A stretch of DNA of 64,000 bases from Bacteroidales bacterium (GCA_024685175.1 JAIKWD010000027.1:62001-126000), one strand, 5' to 3'. Numbered from the stretch's first letter, positions 1 through 7,721 are shown. Program-made: numbers and translations. Notes: generated from the sequence alone by a model not told the origin.

Positions 1-1
1 C

Positions 2-211
2 TTCTCCGTCTGTACTGATGCGGAGCCGGCCCGCCTTAAACAGTGCGTGGAATCTCTACAAGGCAAATATAAAGTGAAATATAATGAGGATGTTGAGCTG
101 GTGACCGTGCGACATTATAATCAAGAAACTATTGATAAACTCATGTCGGGACGAAAGGTGATTTTGCGCCAGACAAGCCGTGCGACTATCCAGTTTGTCC
201 TTCTTTCCTAA
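2..211 (+). CDS. Aspartate kinase-like protein, C-terminal end (partial)
   Basis: Only the last 69 codons are in the window; the gene begins upstream. The tail reads like the C-terminal ACT region of Bacteroidota aspartokinases: a KVKYNEDVELVTVRHY-like strand, then SGRKVILRQTSRATIQFVL before the TAA stop. Aspartokinase phosphorylates aspartate in the first step of lysine, threonine and methionine synthesis, and its ACT domains bind the feedback inhibitor. The assignment rests on a short C-terminal stretch, so another ACT-domain protein cannot be excluded. It ends 38 bases before murG, with a promoter box between them, so it is probably a separate transcription unit. Confidence 0.6.
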   Translation, partial: FSVCTDAEPARLKQCVESLQGKYKVKYNEDVELVTVRHYNQETIDKLMSGRKVILRQTSRATIQFVLLS

Positions 212-218
212 AAATTCT

Positions 219-226
219 TATCTTTG
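219..226 (+). promoter_or_regulatory. Bacteroidota -7 box for murG
   Basis: TATCTTTG matches the Bacteroidota primary sigma factor box TAnnTTTG. It lies 24 bases before the murG ATG, between the stop of the upstream gene and murG. No clear -33 TTTG element was picked out. Confidence 0.6.
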
Positions 227-249
227 CAGAAACATTAACCTAAAAGATA

Positions 250-1353
250 ATGAAAACCAGATTTCTTATCAGTGGCGGTGGAACCGGCGGACATATCTTC
301 CCGGCTCTGGCTATCGCCAACAAAATCAAACAAGAAAATCCAGATGCTGAAATTCTTTTTGTGGGGGCAAGCGACAAGATGGAGATGAAGCGCGTCCCCG
401 AGGCAGGCTATCCCATCGAAGGACTTGATATCTATGGCATAAGCCGTGACTTTTCCCTGAAAGGCATCTGGCGAAATGCCAAGTTGCCGTTTGTGCTTTT
501 TAAGGCTATGAGAAAGGCTCGTAAGATTATCCGTAATTTCAAGCCTGATATTGCAATTGGCGTTGGCGGTTTCGCCTCTGGCCCTGCCCTCAAGGCTGCC
601 GATCAGCTTGGCGTCCCGACTCTCTTGCAAGAACAGAATTCATACCCCGGTGTGACAAACAAGATGTTGGCCCCAAAAGCTAAACGTATCTGCGTGGCAT
701 ATAGCGGTTTGGAAAAATATTTTCCGCAAGAGAAGATTGTCATGACGGGCAACCCCATCCGTGCTGAAATTCTTAACCTCAAACGTAAAGATCCCAAAGC
801 ATACGAATACTTTGACTTTAAACCTGAACGGAAAACCATCTTAGTCGTTGGAGGAAGTCTGGGTGCCCGAACACTTAATGAGACCATGGCCGCCCACCTT
901 GACGATTTTCGCAAAACTGATCTCCAACTCCTATGGCAAACAGGAGAGAGCTTTTACAAGAATATAGACTCTAAATTATTAGCCGAGCAGGACGATCATG
1001 TGCGAATTCTTCCGTTTATTCGCAATATGAATGATGCGTATAGCATGGCCGATATCATCATTTCTCGCGCAGGTGCTTTGGCTATTGCTGAACTTTCGGT
1101 GGTCGGCGTGCCCGCTATCTTGGTGCCTTTCCCTTATGCCGCCGAAGATCATCAAACCTATAATGCAAAAGCGCTATCCACGAAGGATGCCGCTGTTCTC
1201 ATCCCCGATTCTGTAGCACGAGAGGAACTTATGCCTACGCTGATGCAGTTAGTAAACGACCCGGCCCGCTGCTTGGCTATGGGCGAAAATATGCACGCGC
1301 TCGCTCAGCCCGATGCTATTGACCATATATATCAAGAAATAGAAAAAGTGTAA
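250..1353 (+). CDS. murG: MurG, lipid II-forming N-acetylglucosaminyltransferase
   Basis: Transfers GlcNAc from UDP-GlcNAc to undecaprenyl-pyrophosphoryl-MurNAc-pentapeptide (lipid I) on the inner face of the cytoplasmic membrane, giving lipid II for peptidoglycan. The 367 residues match the family length. The N-terminal GGGTGGH loop (residues 9-15) and GVGGFASGP near residue 100 are the membrane/acceptor-side glycine-rich loops. SRAGALAIAEL and the PYAAEDHQTYNA segment in the C-terminal half are the donor-binding signature. The ATG follows a -7 box at 219-226. Unusually for murG, the neighbours are not mur/fts genes: a YqgE protein follows 12 bases after the stop. Confidence 0.97.
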   Translation: MKTRFLISGGGTGGHIFPALAIANKIKQENPDAEILFVGASDKMEMKRVPEAGYPIEGLDIYGISRDFSLKGIWRNAKLPFVLFKAMRKARKIIRNFKPDIAIGVGGFASGPALKAADQLGVPTLLQEQNSYPGVTNKMLAPKAKRICVAYSGLEKYFPQEKIVMTGNPIRAEILNLKRKDPKAYEYFDFKPERKTILVVGGSLGARTLNETMAAHLDDFRKTDLQLLWQTGESFYKNIDSKLLAEQDDHVRILPFIRNMNDAYSMADIIISRAGALAIAELSVVGVPAILVPFPYAAEDHQTYNAKALSTKDAAVLIPDSVAREELMPTLMQLVNDPARCLAMGENMHALAQPDAIDHIYQEIEKV

Positions 1354-1365
1354 TCTTGCTCTGTT

Positions 1366-1947
1366 ATGTCTTTCGAAAAAGACCTTCTGACCGTTAAACA
1401 GACTGAATTTGATCTGGCACCTGGGCGAATCCTTATCTCCGTGCCATATTACAATGATGTCTTATTTAACCGTTCCGTGGTCTTGCTTACCGACTATGAA
1501 GGCGACCATATCGCCGGACTGATACTGAATCGCAAATTGTCCGTCAACGTGCGCGACCTTGTGGACGATACCCATACCGACGCTCCTATGTATCTCGGTG
1601 GACCAGTCCTGCCGACAGCCATGTTTCTGCTCCATAATTTCGATAGCTGTAAGGCATCCGCACAAATAGCGCCGGGTATCTATGTGGGATATGATCCCAT
1701 TTTGCTCGCACTTATTGAACATAAGGCAATACCTACACTAAAATACCGATTTCTGATGGGCTATGCGGGATGGAGCCCCGGACAACTGGAACGCGAAGTG
1801 GCTCGCAATATGTGGGTGGTGGGCAACCCAACCCCAGAACTTGTGTTCAATACCCCCGCCGACAAGATGTGGAACGCAGCAGTGCGAATTCTCGGGAAAG
1901 ACTACTTGCATTGGCTCCAAATTCCCGAATACATTAATTTGAATTAA
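1366..1947 (+). CDS. YqgE/AlgH family protein (UPF0301)
   Basis: A 193-residue protein of the DUF179 family found across many bacteria. Diagnostic features are the N-terminal PGRILISVPYYNDVLFNRSVVLL segment, the GLILNRKL strand, MYLGGPV, and the C-terminal FLMGYAGWSPGQLE motif. No enzyme activity is established for the family; some members have been linked to transcription control, which cannot be inferred here. It lies 12 bases after murG and its stop overlaps the next ATG by one base, so the three genes 250-2594 probably form one operon. Confidence 0.9.
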   Translation: MSFEKDLLTVKQTEFDLAPGRILISVPYYNDVLFNRSVVLLTDYEGDHIAGLILNRKLSVNVRDLVDDTHTDAPMYLGGPVLPTAMFLLHNFDSCKASAQIAPGIYVGYDPILLALIEHKAIPTLKYRFLMGYAGWSPGQLEREVARNMWVVGNPTPELVFNTPADKMWNAAVRILGKDYLHWLQIPEYINLN

Positions 1948-2594
1948 TGCGTATGAAACGTTTTTTACTGATAGTTTCTATTGTTGGTCTGTTTAGTATG
2001 ACCTATGCCCAACGCTCCACAACTACTAGCAATTTCCGCGGTGGCGTTAGGGCGGGTTTTACAACCTCCCAGATTTCCGGCGATGACCTCGTCGGCTTTC
2101 ACAAATTGGGCGCCTGCGCAGGGGTCTATACCTGCTATCCCCTTACCGAAAATGGAAATCTGAAACTTCAACTCGAAATCGATTTTACGATGAAGGGAAG
2201 TCATTCCTATTTCCCCAAAAATACGAATATGACGAGCAAATATGTCCTCAATGTGGGCTATTTTGAGGTTCCCCTACTGCTGCGCTGGCGTTTTGCACGA
2301 TTGACCATTCGCGGTAATAGCGACTTTGAATTTGAGGTGGGACCGATGTTCGGGATCAAGCTCTATCAACGAGAAAGAGATATCTATGGCATCATCCAAG
2401 GAAGACCCGACTTCAACCGTTTTGAATTTGCCGCCATGGCAGGATTGTCCTATATGTTTAATGAACATCACGGCCTGAGCTTCCGTTACTCTAACTCAAT
2501 ATTGAAAGTGCGCAAGCCTAATTGGGCCGTCAATCGTGGAATTAAAATGCAATACCATTCCGTACTGATGCTGACGTATTTCTATCAGTTTTAG
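1947..2594 (+). CDS. Outer-membrane beta-barrel protein (PorT/OMP_b-brl type)
   Basis: A 215-residue secreted protein. A Sec signal peptide (MKRFLLIVSIVGLFSMTYAQ) is followed by alternating amphipathic strands typical of small Bacteroidota barrels: an RGGVRAGFTTSQI start, FEVPLLLRW and FEFEVGPMFGIK strands, and an aromatic-terminal YFYQF. Its role is unknown. The start overlaps the preceding stop (TAATG), showing translational coupling. A second ATG two codons in (MKR) is equally plausible. The A+T-rich repeat region downstream suggests this is the end of the operon. Confidence 0.8.
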   Translation: MRMKRFLLIVSIVGLFSMTYAQRSTTTSNFRGGVRAGFTTSQISGDDLVGFHKLGACAGVYTCYPLTENGNLKLQLEIDFTMKGSHSYFPKNTNMTSKYVLNVGYFEVPLLLRWRFARLTIRGNSDFEFEVGPMFGIKLYQRERDIYGIIQGRPDFNRFEFAAMAGLSYMFNEHHGLSFRYSNSILKVRKPNWAVNRGIKMQYHSVLMLTYFYQF

Positions 2595-2690
2595 TTGTTA
2601 GTCGATAGTCTTTAGTTATTAAATCTCAGATCTAAATTCTAAAGCCCTTGCCCTTAGTTCCTAATTCTAAGATCTAAATTCTTAAATCCT
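2595..2690. repeat. Low-complexity intergenic repeats
   Basis: The 13-mer AGATCTAAATTCT occurs twice (2628-2640 and 2670-2682), within a stretch of TTAGTT- and CTAATTCT-like words. No gene is visible here. Similar short-period A+T-rich words occur before purH, and different short repeats before the gene at 47970. It looks like slippage-generated intergenic sequence. Confidence 0.6.
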
Positions 2691-2718
2691 CCTCACTCTG
2701 CCATTTTTTCATGTTTCA

Positions 2719-2744
2719 CTGACAAAAAGTCGCGTTTTTGTCAG
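2719..2744. promoter_or_regulatory. Perfect inverted repeat upstream of hsp20 (candidate activator site)
   Basis: Two 10-bp arms, CTGACAAAAA and TTTTTGTCAG, are separated by six bases (GTCGCG). The centre lies about 60 bp upstream of the start point predicted from the sigma-54 element at 2765-2781, where an enhancer-binding protein could act. No T-tract or upstream gene end makes it a terminator. Binding by a sigma-54 activator is inference. Confidence 0.7.
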
Positions 2745-2764
2745 GATTATTGTTGTTGATGGTC

Positions 2765-2781
2765 TTGGCACGCCGATTGCA
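2765..2781 (+). promoter_or_regulatory. Sigma-54 (-24/-12) promoter of hsp20
   Basis: TTGGCACGCCGATTGCA matches the sigma-54 consensus TTGGCACG-N4-TTGCA completely, with the invariant GG (2767-2768) and GC (2779-2780) ten bases apart. The predicted start is near 2792, giving a leader of about 75 bases. No TAnnTTTG box was seen between it and the gene, so sigma-54 may be the main route of transcription. Confidence 0.88.
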
Positions 2782-2866
2782 ATATAGTAGGTGATTGCGT
2801 AAGCGAAAGTCGAGCAATCAGGATCGTTAACTTAATTACAAACAATAAAAAAAATGGAGGTTTATT

Positions 2867-3292
2867 ATGTTACCAGTAATGTTAAGAAACAGTTGGTTCC
2901 CAACAGTATTTGAAGATTTCCTGAACAGTGACGTGATGCCTCGTGCCAATACAACAGCACCGGCAGTGAATGTCAAGGAAGACGAAAAGGGCTACACGAT
3001 GGAGATTGCCGCGCCTGGCATTAAAAAAGAATTCTGTCGTGTGAACGTTGACGATGACAACAATCTGTGTGTTGCCATAGAAAACAAAATGGAGCACAAG
3101 GAGGAGGATAAGAAGAATCGCTACCTGCGTCGTGAGTTTTCCTATTCCAACTACGAGCAACGCTACATGTTGCCAGACGATGTTAAGAAGGATGAGATTT
3201 CAGCAAAGGTGGAGGACGGAATTTTGACGGTGACCCTTCCCAAGATGAAAGTAGAGGAGAAAAAATTAGCGCGTTCCATCGAAATCCTGTAA
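2867..3292 (+). CDS. Small heat-shock protein (Hsp20/alpha-crystallin)
   Basis: A 141-residue ATP-independent holdase that binds unfolding proteins in the cytoplasm. The alpha-crystallin domain spans roughly residues 28-135: VKEDEKGYTMEIAAPGIKKE at its start and the beta-strand signature VEDGILTVTLPK near the end. The C-terminal IEIL supplies the I-x-I/L oligomerisation motif. The start is set by a strong Shine-Dalgarno GGAGG (2856-2860) six bases before the ATG, unusual in this window. It is monocistronic: a sigma-54 promoter lies upstream and a terminator 25 bases after the stop. Confidence 0.95.
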   Translation: MLPVMLRNSWFPTVFEDFLNSDVMPRANTTAPAVNVKEDEKGYTMEIAAPGIKKEFCRVNVDDDNNLCVAIENKMEHKEEDKKNRYLRREFSYSNYEQRYMLPDDVKKDEISAKVEDGILTVTLPKMKVEEKKLARSIEIL

Positions 3293-3317
3293 ATAAGGTT
3301 TCTTCATAGCCATTAGA

Positions 3318-3344
3318 GCGGCACCCGCACGGTGCCGCTTTTTT
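3318..3344 (+). terminator. Rho-independent terminator after hsp20
   Basis: Perfect 8-bp stem GCGGCACC/GGTGCCGC with a 5-base loop, followed by six T residues. Confidence 0.92.
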
Positions 3345-3441
3345 GTTTGTTATCCTTCGCCGTTCAAACTCACTGACGAATGCCAACTAAAATATTTTAT
3401 AATTTTATAATTTAATAGTTTAATATTTTAATAAATTAATT

Positions 3442-3449
3442 TATATTTG
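3442..3449 (+). promoter_or_regulatory. -7 box for the aquaporin gene
   Basis: TATATTTG lies in a very A+T-rich stretch, about 100 bases before the aquaporin ATG. It fits the TAnnTTTG consensus. The long leader holds no obvious hairpin. Confidence 0.55.
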
Positions 3450-3550
3450 CAGCGATGAATTTGCAATGGAAGGTGATGTGGTGAAAGGTATATGTTTAGA
3501 TAATTAATTGATAAACAATATCATAATACATTTAATAACCTTTAAATTCA

Positions 3551-4279
3551 ATGCGTATGAAAAAGTATTTAGCTGAAATGGTAGGAACATTTGTTCTTAC
3601 GCTTCTTGGCTGTGCAACAGCTATGTTCATTGGTTGCGCTACACCAGCAGGTGTGGTAGGTACCGCCATTGCTTTCGGTCTTACCGTGGTGGCTATGGCT
3701 TACACCATCGGAGGCATTTCCGGTTGTCACATCAACCCGGCCATCACTTTGGGCGTAGTCTTGTCCGGCCGTATGAGCTGGAAGGATGCATGTGGCTATT
3801 GGTGTGGCCAGATCATCGGTGGTATTATCGCCGGTGCTGTCCTGTTGCTCCTTGCCAATGTGGTTACGCCTGCTGCCTCTGAATGCACGTTCGGTGTCAA
3901 CATCGCCGACAATATGCAAGGTCTTGGCACCAATAGCGTCGCTAACGCTGGAGGCCCGTGGGGCGCATTCCTCGTTGAGGTTATCGCCACCTTCATCTTC
4001 GTGCTCGTAGTGCTCGGCACAACGGACGAAAAAGTGGGCGCTGGCAATCTCGCAGGCCTTGCTATCGGTCTTACCCTGATTTTGGTTCACCTCGTGTGCA
4101 TCAACCTGACTGGTACTTCCGTCAACCCTGCCCGTTCCATCGGACCCGCCATCTTTGCTGGTGGTCAGGCTCTTTGCGATCTCTGGGTGTTCATCGTGGC
4201 TCCTCTCGTAGGTGGTGCTTTGTCCGCCCTCGTTTGGAAGGGATTTTCCTGCAACTGCAAGAAAGAAGCTGAAGCATAG
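3551..4279 (+). CDS. aqpZ: Aquaporin Z-type water channel (MIP family)
   Basis: A 242-residue inner-membrane channel with six transmembrane helices. Both half-helix NPA motifs are present (residues 62-64 and 192-194). The selectivity-filter positions agree with water-specific AqpZ rather than glycerol facilitators: Phe42, His180, Thr189 and Arg195. The C-terminus (CNCKKEAEA) is Cys/Lys-rich. The gene has its own -7 box and shares a bidirectional terminator with the convergent acyltransferase gene. The start could also be the ATG two codons downstream. Confidence 0.93.
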   Translation: MRMKKYLAEMVGTFVLTLLGCATAMFIGCATPAGVVGTAIAFGLTVVAMAYTIGGISGCHINPAITLGVVLSGRMSWKDACGYWCGQIIGGIIAGAVLLLLANVVTPAASECTFGVNIADNMQGLGTNSVANAGGPWGAFLVEVIATFIFVLVVLGTTDEKVGAGNLAGLAIGLTLILVHLVCINLTGTSVNPARSIGPAIFAGGQALCDLWVFIVAPLVGGALSALVWKGFSCNCKKEAEA

Positions 4280-4300
4280 TCTGATGCTTTGCTGAATAAA

Positions 4301-4330
4301 AAAAGGCGCTTCATCGAAGCGCCTTTTTTT
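4301..4330. terminator. Bidirectional terminator between aquaporin and LpxD-like genes
   Basis: An 8-bp stem GGCGCTTC/GAAGCGCC with a 3-base loop is flanked by A residues on the left and T residues on the right, so it works for both convergent genes. Confidence 0.92.
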
Positions 4331-5288
4331 ATTGTTCTTTCTTCAGTTTGCTAATCTCTTCGTATAACTTTGGAAGATTGCGGATGTAAACCATCTCTTT
4401 CCATTTGGATTGGGCATCGACAGCGGGCATGCCAAAGAGTGTGGCCCCCTCTTCTGTAATGCTCTTGTCAAGGGCCGAGACCGCAAGTAATGTGGTGTTC
4501 TTGGCAACATAGAGGTCCTTGTTTACGCAAGCCTTGCCCCAAATACGACAATCGTCATCAATGTAAGTGCAACCTGCAATGCCACATTGTGCACCGAGAA
4601 GAACCCGTTTGCCAATGTGGGTGTCATGTCCTATTTGGACCAGATTGTCGAATTTGGTGCCGTCGCCAATATAGGTGACCCCGGAAACACCTTTGTCAAT
4701 ACAACAATTACACCCGATCTCCACGTCGTTTCCGATGAAAGTCCTTCCACATGAATCAAGCTTTACCCAACCATCTGAACGCTTCTGAAAATAACAAGCG
4801 TCACCACCGATGGTGCTGTTGGAATGGATAATTACGTTGTCACCAATCTCAGTGTCGGCATAGATGCTAACATTGGAATGGATGAGGCAATTCTTGCCAA
4901 TCTTTACGTTTTCACCGATGAAGACCAACGGTTGGATGATGGTACCTTCACCAATGACGGCCGAAGGGTGGATGTTGCTGGTTTGGTGTGTGAAACGCGT
5001 GACCTTCTTGACTACTTGTAAATAATCGAGTAGGGGATCCTCACTGAAGAGTAACACTTTACCTTTAGGACATTCCAGGTCCTTTTTATTGATCAGGATA
5101 AATGAGGCTTTGCTTTCCAACACTCTCTTGTAGTATTTGTTGCAGTCCACAAAAGTGAGGTCGCCCTCTTCTACAGAATGCAACTCATTGATGCCTCGCA
5201 CTTTGCCTTTCGGTGTGCCAGCCATGTCTAAGGGGTGGCCGATGATGGCGACCACTTCGCCTAAGGTGAGAGGTTTGGGGAATTTCAT
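4329..5288 (-). CDS. LpxD-like UDP-3-O-acylglucosamine N-acyltransferase
   Basis: A 319-residue left-handed beta-helix acyltransferase. Hexapeptide repeats (IGEGTIIQP, IGENVKIG, IGDNVII and so on) run from about residue 105 to 290 after an N-terminal uridine-binding-like domain (KVRGINELHSVEEGDLTFVD). His221 in LVQIGHDTHIG aligns with the catalytic histidine of LpxD, which N-acylates UDP-3-O-acyl-glucosamine in lipid A synthesis. Bacteroidota often carry a second LpxD-like gene beside efp, separate from the lpxD-lpxC-lpxA cluster; this looks like that paralogue, so the exact substrate is uncertain. It directly abuts efp. Confidence 0.82.
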   Translation of the reverse strand: MKFPKPLTLGEVVAIIGHPLDMAGTPKGKVRGINELHSVEEGDLTFVDCNKYYKRVLESKASFILINKKDLECPKGKVLLFSEDPLLDYLQVVKKVTRFTHQTSNIHPSAVIGEGTIIQPLVFIGENVKIGKNCLIHSNVSIYADTEIGDNVIIHSNSTIGGDACYFQKRSDGWVKLDSCGRTFIGNDVEIGCNCCIDKGVSGVTYIGDGTKFDNLVQIGHDTHIGKRVLLGAQCGIAGCTYIDDDCRIWGKACVNKDLYVAKNTTLLAVSALDKSITEEGATLFGMPAVDAQSKWKEMVYIRNLPKLYEEISKLKKEQ

Positions 5289-5858
5289 TTACTCCTTAAC
5301 TCTTTCTGAATATTTGTTTGTACGGGTGTCGACTTTAATCTTTTCACCTGCGCTGATAAAGAGAGGTACGTAAACTTCAGCACCGGTCTCTACAACTGCA
5401 CGCTTCAAGGAGTTAGTGGCCGTGTTCCCTTTGATGCCGGGATCTGCTTCCACAACCTCAAGGTCTACGAACGGCGGAAGCTCGCATGTGAGAGGAGTGT
5501 CTGTGTCGGCGTGGTACATTATTTCCACATTTTGTCCCTCTTTCAGCAAGTCGGGATTGTTGATGAGGTCTCTCTCGATTGTCAGCGGCTCATAAGTCTC
5601 GGCGTGCATGAAGTTGTAAGTCGAGGCGCCCTCTTTGTAGGAGAAAATGTAAGGACGACGTTCTACGCGAGCAAGGTCGATTTTGATGCCTGCATCGAAT
5701 CTGACTTCCTGGACTCTGCCGGACTTGATATGTTTCAGTTTTGTACGGACAAAGGTGTTGCCCTTGCCTGGTTTAACGTGTTGAAATTCGACGATGGTCC
5801 ACAGCTCGTTGTTGTAAACGAGGCATAAACCATTCTTGAAATCAGCTGTTGTTGCCAT
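5289..5858 (-). CDS. efp: Elongation factor P
   Basis: A 189-residue translation factor that relieves ribosome stalling at polyproline stretches. Three beta-barrel domains are recognisable. The domain I loop KPGKGN places the usually modified Lys at residue 32. Domain II has the PFVDLEV and DTPLTCELP stretches, and the C-terminus ends in the VDTRTNKYSERV signature. It is the first gene of a two-gene unit with the LpxD-like gene, whose ATG immediately follows the efp stop. Confidence 0.97.
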   Translation of the reverse strand: MATTADFKNGLCLVYNNELWTIVEFQHVKPGKGNTFVRTKLKHIKSGRVQEVRFDAGIKIDLARVERRPYIFSYKEGASTYNFMHAETYEPLTIERDLINNPDLLKEGQNVEIMYHADTDTPLTCELPPFVDLEVVEADPGIKGNTATNSLKRAVVETGAEVYVPLFISAGEKIKVDTRTNKYSERVKE

Positions 5859-5896
5859 ATTCTTTTCTTGTTTATTAATAATGAAAAATCAGGCGG

Positions 5897-5904
5897 CAAA
5901 GGTA
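5897..5904 (-). promoter_or_regulatory. -7 box for efp
   Basis: Reads TACCTTTG on the minus strand, matching TAnnTTTG, about 40 bases before the efp ATG. Confidence 0.6.
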
Positions 5905-5959
5905 CATTTTTTTTTGATATGATGAACGATTGCCGCCTGATTTGGACCAATGGAAGTCA

Positions 5960-6541
5960 CTATTCGATGACTACCTTGTTCTTTTGGATAAGCTTACGCA
6001 AATTGATCAACGCATATCGCATTCTGCCGAGGGCGGTGTTGATGCTTACTCCAGTCATTTCAGAAATCTCCTTGAAACTGTAGTCCTGGTATATGCGCAT
6101 GACTAAGACGTCACGTTGCTCTTTAGGCAGAAATTCGATGACATGTTGCAGGTCGTTGTAGATTTGCTCACGAATAATCTTCTGCTCTACCGAATCCTCA
6201 TGCGTGCTGATGACGTCAAAAATGTCAAATTCGCTGTTGCTTTCAAACATAGGCATGCGCTGAACCTTGCGATAGTGGTCTATCTTTAAATTGTTTGCAA
6301 TGCGCATCACCCACTGGAAGAATTTGCCCTCCTCATGGTAATTGCCGGAACGGATGGTGTTGATGACTTTGATGAAGGTGTCTTGGAAAATGTCTTCCGC
6401 AAGCTCCTTGTTTTTCACCGAAATGAGGATATAGGAGAATAAACGCTTCTCATAGCGTGCAATCAGTGTTTTCAAAGCATGTTCCTCACCTGATTGATAA
6501 CGTGCTATCAACTCGTTATCTGTCAATTCGACAGTCTTCAT
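5960..6541 (-). CDS. ECF-family RNA polymerase sigma factor
   Basis: A 193-residue sigma-70 family protein with regions 2 and 4 only. Region 2 includes FQDTFIKVI and the WVMRIANNLKIDHYR promoter-melting helix. Region 4 has the EQRDVLVMRIYQDYSFKEISEMTGVSINTALGRMRYAL helix-turn-helix. No anti-sigma gene lies beside it and no SusC/SusD pair is in view, so it is not the usual polysaccharide-locus ECF factor. The conserved DYSFKEIS form suggests a core regulator in this order. Its regulon cannot be told from this window. Confidence 0.9.
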   Translation of the reverse strand: MKTVELTDNELIARYQSGEEHALKTLIARYEKRLFSYILISVKNKELAEDIFQDTFIKVINTIRSGNYHEEGKFFQWVMRIANNLKIDHYRKVQRMPMFESNSEFDIFDVISTHEDSVEQKIIREQIYNDLQHVIEFLPKEQRDVLVMRIYQDYSFKEISEMTGVSINTALGRMRYALINLRKLIQKNKVVIE

Positions 6542-6642
6542 AAGGCACTCCTTTCTTTTATGTTTAGGATAATATTAAGAAAGTAGATTTATGTCGATAG
6601 CAGGTCTCCTATTTTTTAGATTATACTTTTTGAATTACGCAG

Positions 6643-6650
6643 CAAAAATA
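6643..6650 (-). promoter_or_regulatory. -7 box for the ECF sigma gene
   Basis: Reads TATTTTTG on the minus strand, about 100 bases upstream of the sigma factor ATG. It matches the primary sigma consensus. Confidence 0.5.
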
Positions 6651-6794
6651 CAATTTTTTTAAATGTCAACACTTTTTTTAATTTTTTTTTGGTTTTTATC
6701 ACAATGATATGTTGGTTGTTTTATCTAAAATGTTGATTTCTATGTTAATACAAGCGATTTGTGGAGCATTTTAACATAATTTGGGATTTATCAG

Positions 6795-6825
6795 TTTGGA
6801 AATCACGCTAAAAAATGTATTTTTG
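6795..6825 (+). promoter_or_regulatory. Complete -33/-7 promoter of the zapA operon
   Basis: TTTG at 6795-6798 and TATTTTTG at 6818-6825 are 19 bases apart, the classical Bacteroidota TTTG-N19-TAnnTTTG arrangement. The first gene starts 17 bases after the -7 box. Confidence 0.75.
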
Positions 6826-6842
6826 CACGTCAATATAAAGCG

Positions 6843-7133
6843 ATGGCATCGTTCGAGAGTTTATATTACCGGATCGAGTACAACGTAAAAGCGGCGTTGT
6901 CTGAGATGAAGGAGTTGCGCAAGGAAAATGCCGAGTTGCGTTCTAAGATCCAATCGTTGGAAGAGAAAGAACAAGATTTGCATAAACAGATCGCTGAAAT
7001 GACAGAAAGATTAAAATTATTAATTATAACGAAAACAGTTTTAAATAAAGAAGATAAACAAGAAACAAAAAAGCAAATTAACGATTGGGTGCGGGAGATA
7101 GATAAATGTATAACACTGCTCACCAATAAGTAG
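6843..7133 (+). CDS. Small coiled-coil protein upstream of zapA
   Basis: A 96-residue cytoplasmic protein, mostly one heptad-repeat coiled coil (about residues 12-60: LRKENAELRSKIQSLEEKEQDL). There is no signal peptide or membrane segment. It ends one base before the zapA ATG, so the two are co-expressed. A division-related role, such as a ZapB- or FtsB-like helper, is an inference from the coiled coil and context only. I do not recognise a named family. Confidence 0.75.
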   Translation: MASFESLYYRIEYNVKAALSEMKELRKENAELRSKIQSLEEKEQDLHKQIAEMTERLKLLIITKTVLNKEDKQETKKQINDWVREIDKCITLLTNK

Positions 7134-7134
7134 T

Positions 7135-7431
7135 ATGGAGGAAGAGAGGATCAAAATAACGATACAAGTGGCACAACGCCCGATGACCATCGCGATTCAA
7201 AGAGAATGGGAACACTACTTTCGTGAAGCAGAAAAAATAATCAATGATAGTTTTTTAGAATTTGCTAAAAAATGGAAATATACAGACCAACAGGATATTC
7301 TATCCATGGTTTTGGTCGATTTTGTGGTAAAATGGTTGGCCGATGAGGAACGCCTCAAAGGTTTTGATGAAGAAGTTGTTCCTATGATGGAGTCCCTTAA
7401 GGCACTGACCGACAAGTTCGAAATTGATTAA
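7135..7431 (+). CDS. zapA: Cell division protein ZapA
   Basis: A 98-residue protein matching ZapA, which bundles FtsZ protofilaments at mid-cell. The N-terminal beta-hairpin head (IKITIQVAQRPMTIAIQREWEHYFREAEKIIND) is followed by the C-terminal dimerisation helix. The context supports it: a coiled-coil partner upstream, and a 6S RNA candidate, rny and divIC downstream. zapA is also next to the 6S RNA gene in gammaproteobacteria, although that need not be homologous synteny. Confidence 0.85.
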   Translation: MEEERIKITIQVAQRPMTIAIQREWEHYFREAEKIINDSFLEFAKKWKYTDQQDILSMVLVDFVVKWLADEERLKGFDEEVVPMMESLKALTDKFEID

Positions 7432-7453
7432 ACGCTCTTTGAAATAACCCATC

Positions 7454-7642
7454 CCGCATAAGTTCAGATACGTTTGTTAAACTCAACACATTTTCAAACG
7501 AAGGGAAAGCTTGGCTTGCCTAGAACAGGCCCGAATCCGAAAGGATGGCCATTCGGCCCGGGGAAGCGCAAAGTAAGTCAGCACCTTCATCTTATCTATT
7601 AGGAGTTTTTCGAAACCCTATGGAACTTATGCGGTTTTTTTT
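7454..7642 (+). ncRNA. ssrS: 6S RNA candidate
   Basis: The segment between zapA and rny folds into one long rod. The outer 12-bp stem is perfect: CCGCATAAGTTC (7454-7465) pairs with GAACTTATGCGG (7623-7634), followed by eight T residues acting as a terminator. An apical hairpin includes CCGAAT (7531-7536) pairing with ATTCGG (7551-7556), with internal bulges between. The length of about 185 nt, the rod with a central open region and the zapA-rny position all fit 6S RNA, which sequesters RNA polymerase holoenzyme. A weak -7-like CTCTTTG (7435-7441) lies upstream. The gene identity is inferred from structure and place, not from an alignment. Confidence 0.7.
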
Positions 7643-7721
7643 ATGTCTCGCCCAATCCTGTAACAGACTAGATTTAAACACATTAATAACATTTATATTT
7701 AACTTAAAATCATTATATAAT

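Larger units (their letters stand above)
6542..6842. other. A+T-rich divergent intergenic region
   Basis: About 300 bases between the ECF sigma gene (minus) and the zapA operon (plus). It holds the two outward-facing promoters listed separately, with homopolymer T runs between them. I see no further gene, RNA or repeat. Confidence 0.6.

Noticed and set aside
3318..3344. Inverted repeat after hsp20 as a second regulatory operator
   Set aside because: The G+C-rich stem with immediate T-run is a standard terminator.
7545..7721. Upstream extension of the rny reading frame
   Set aside because: It runs through the second half of the 6S RNA candidate, lacks family similarity and would put 59 residues before the membrane anchor.
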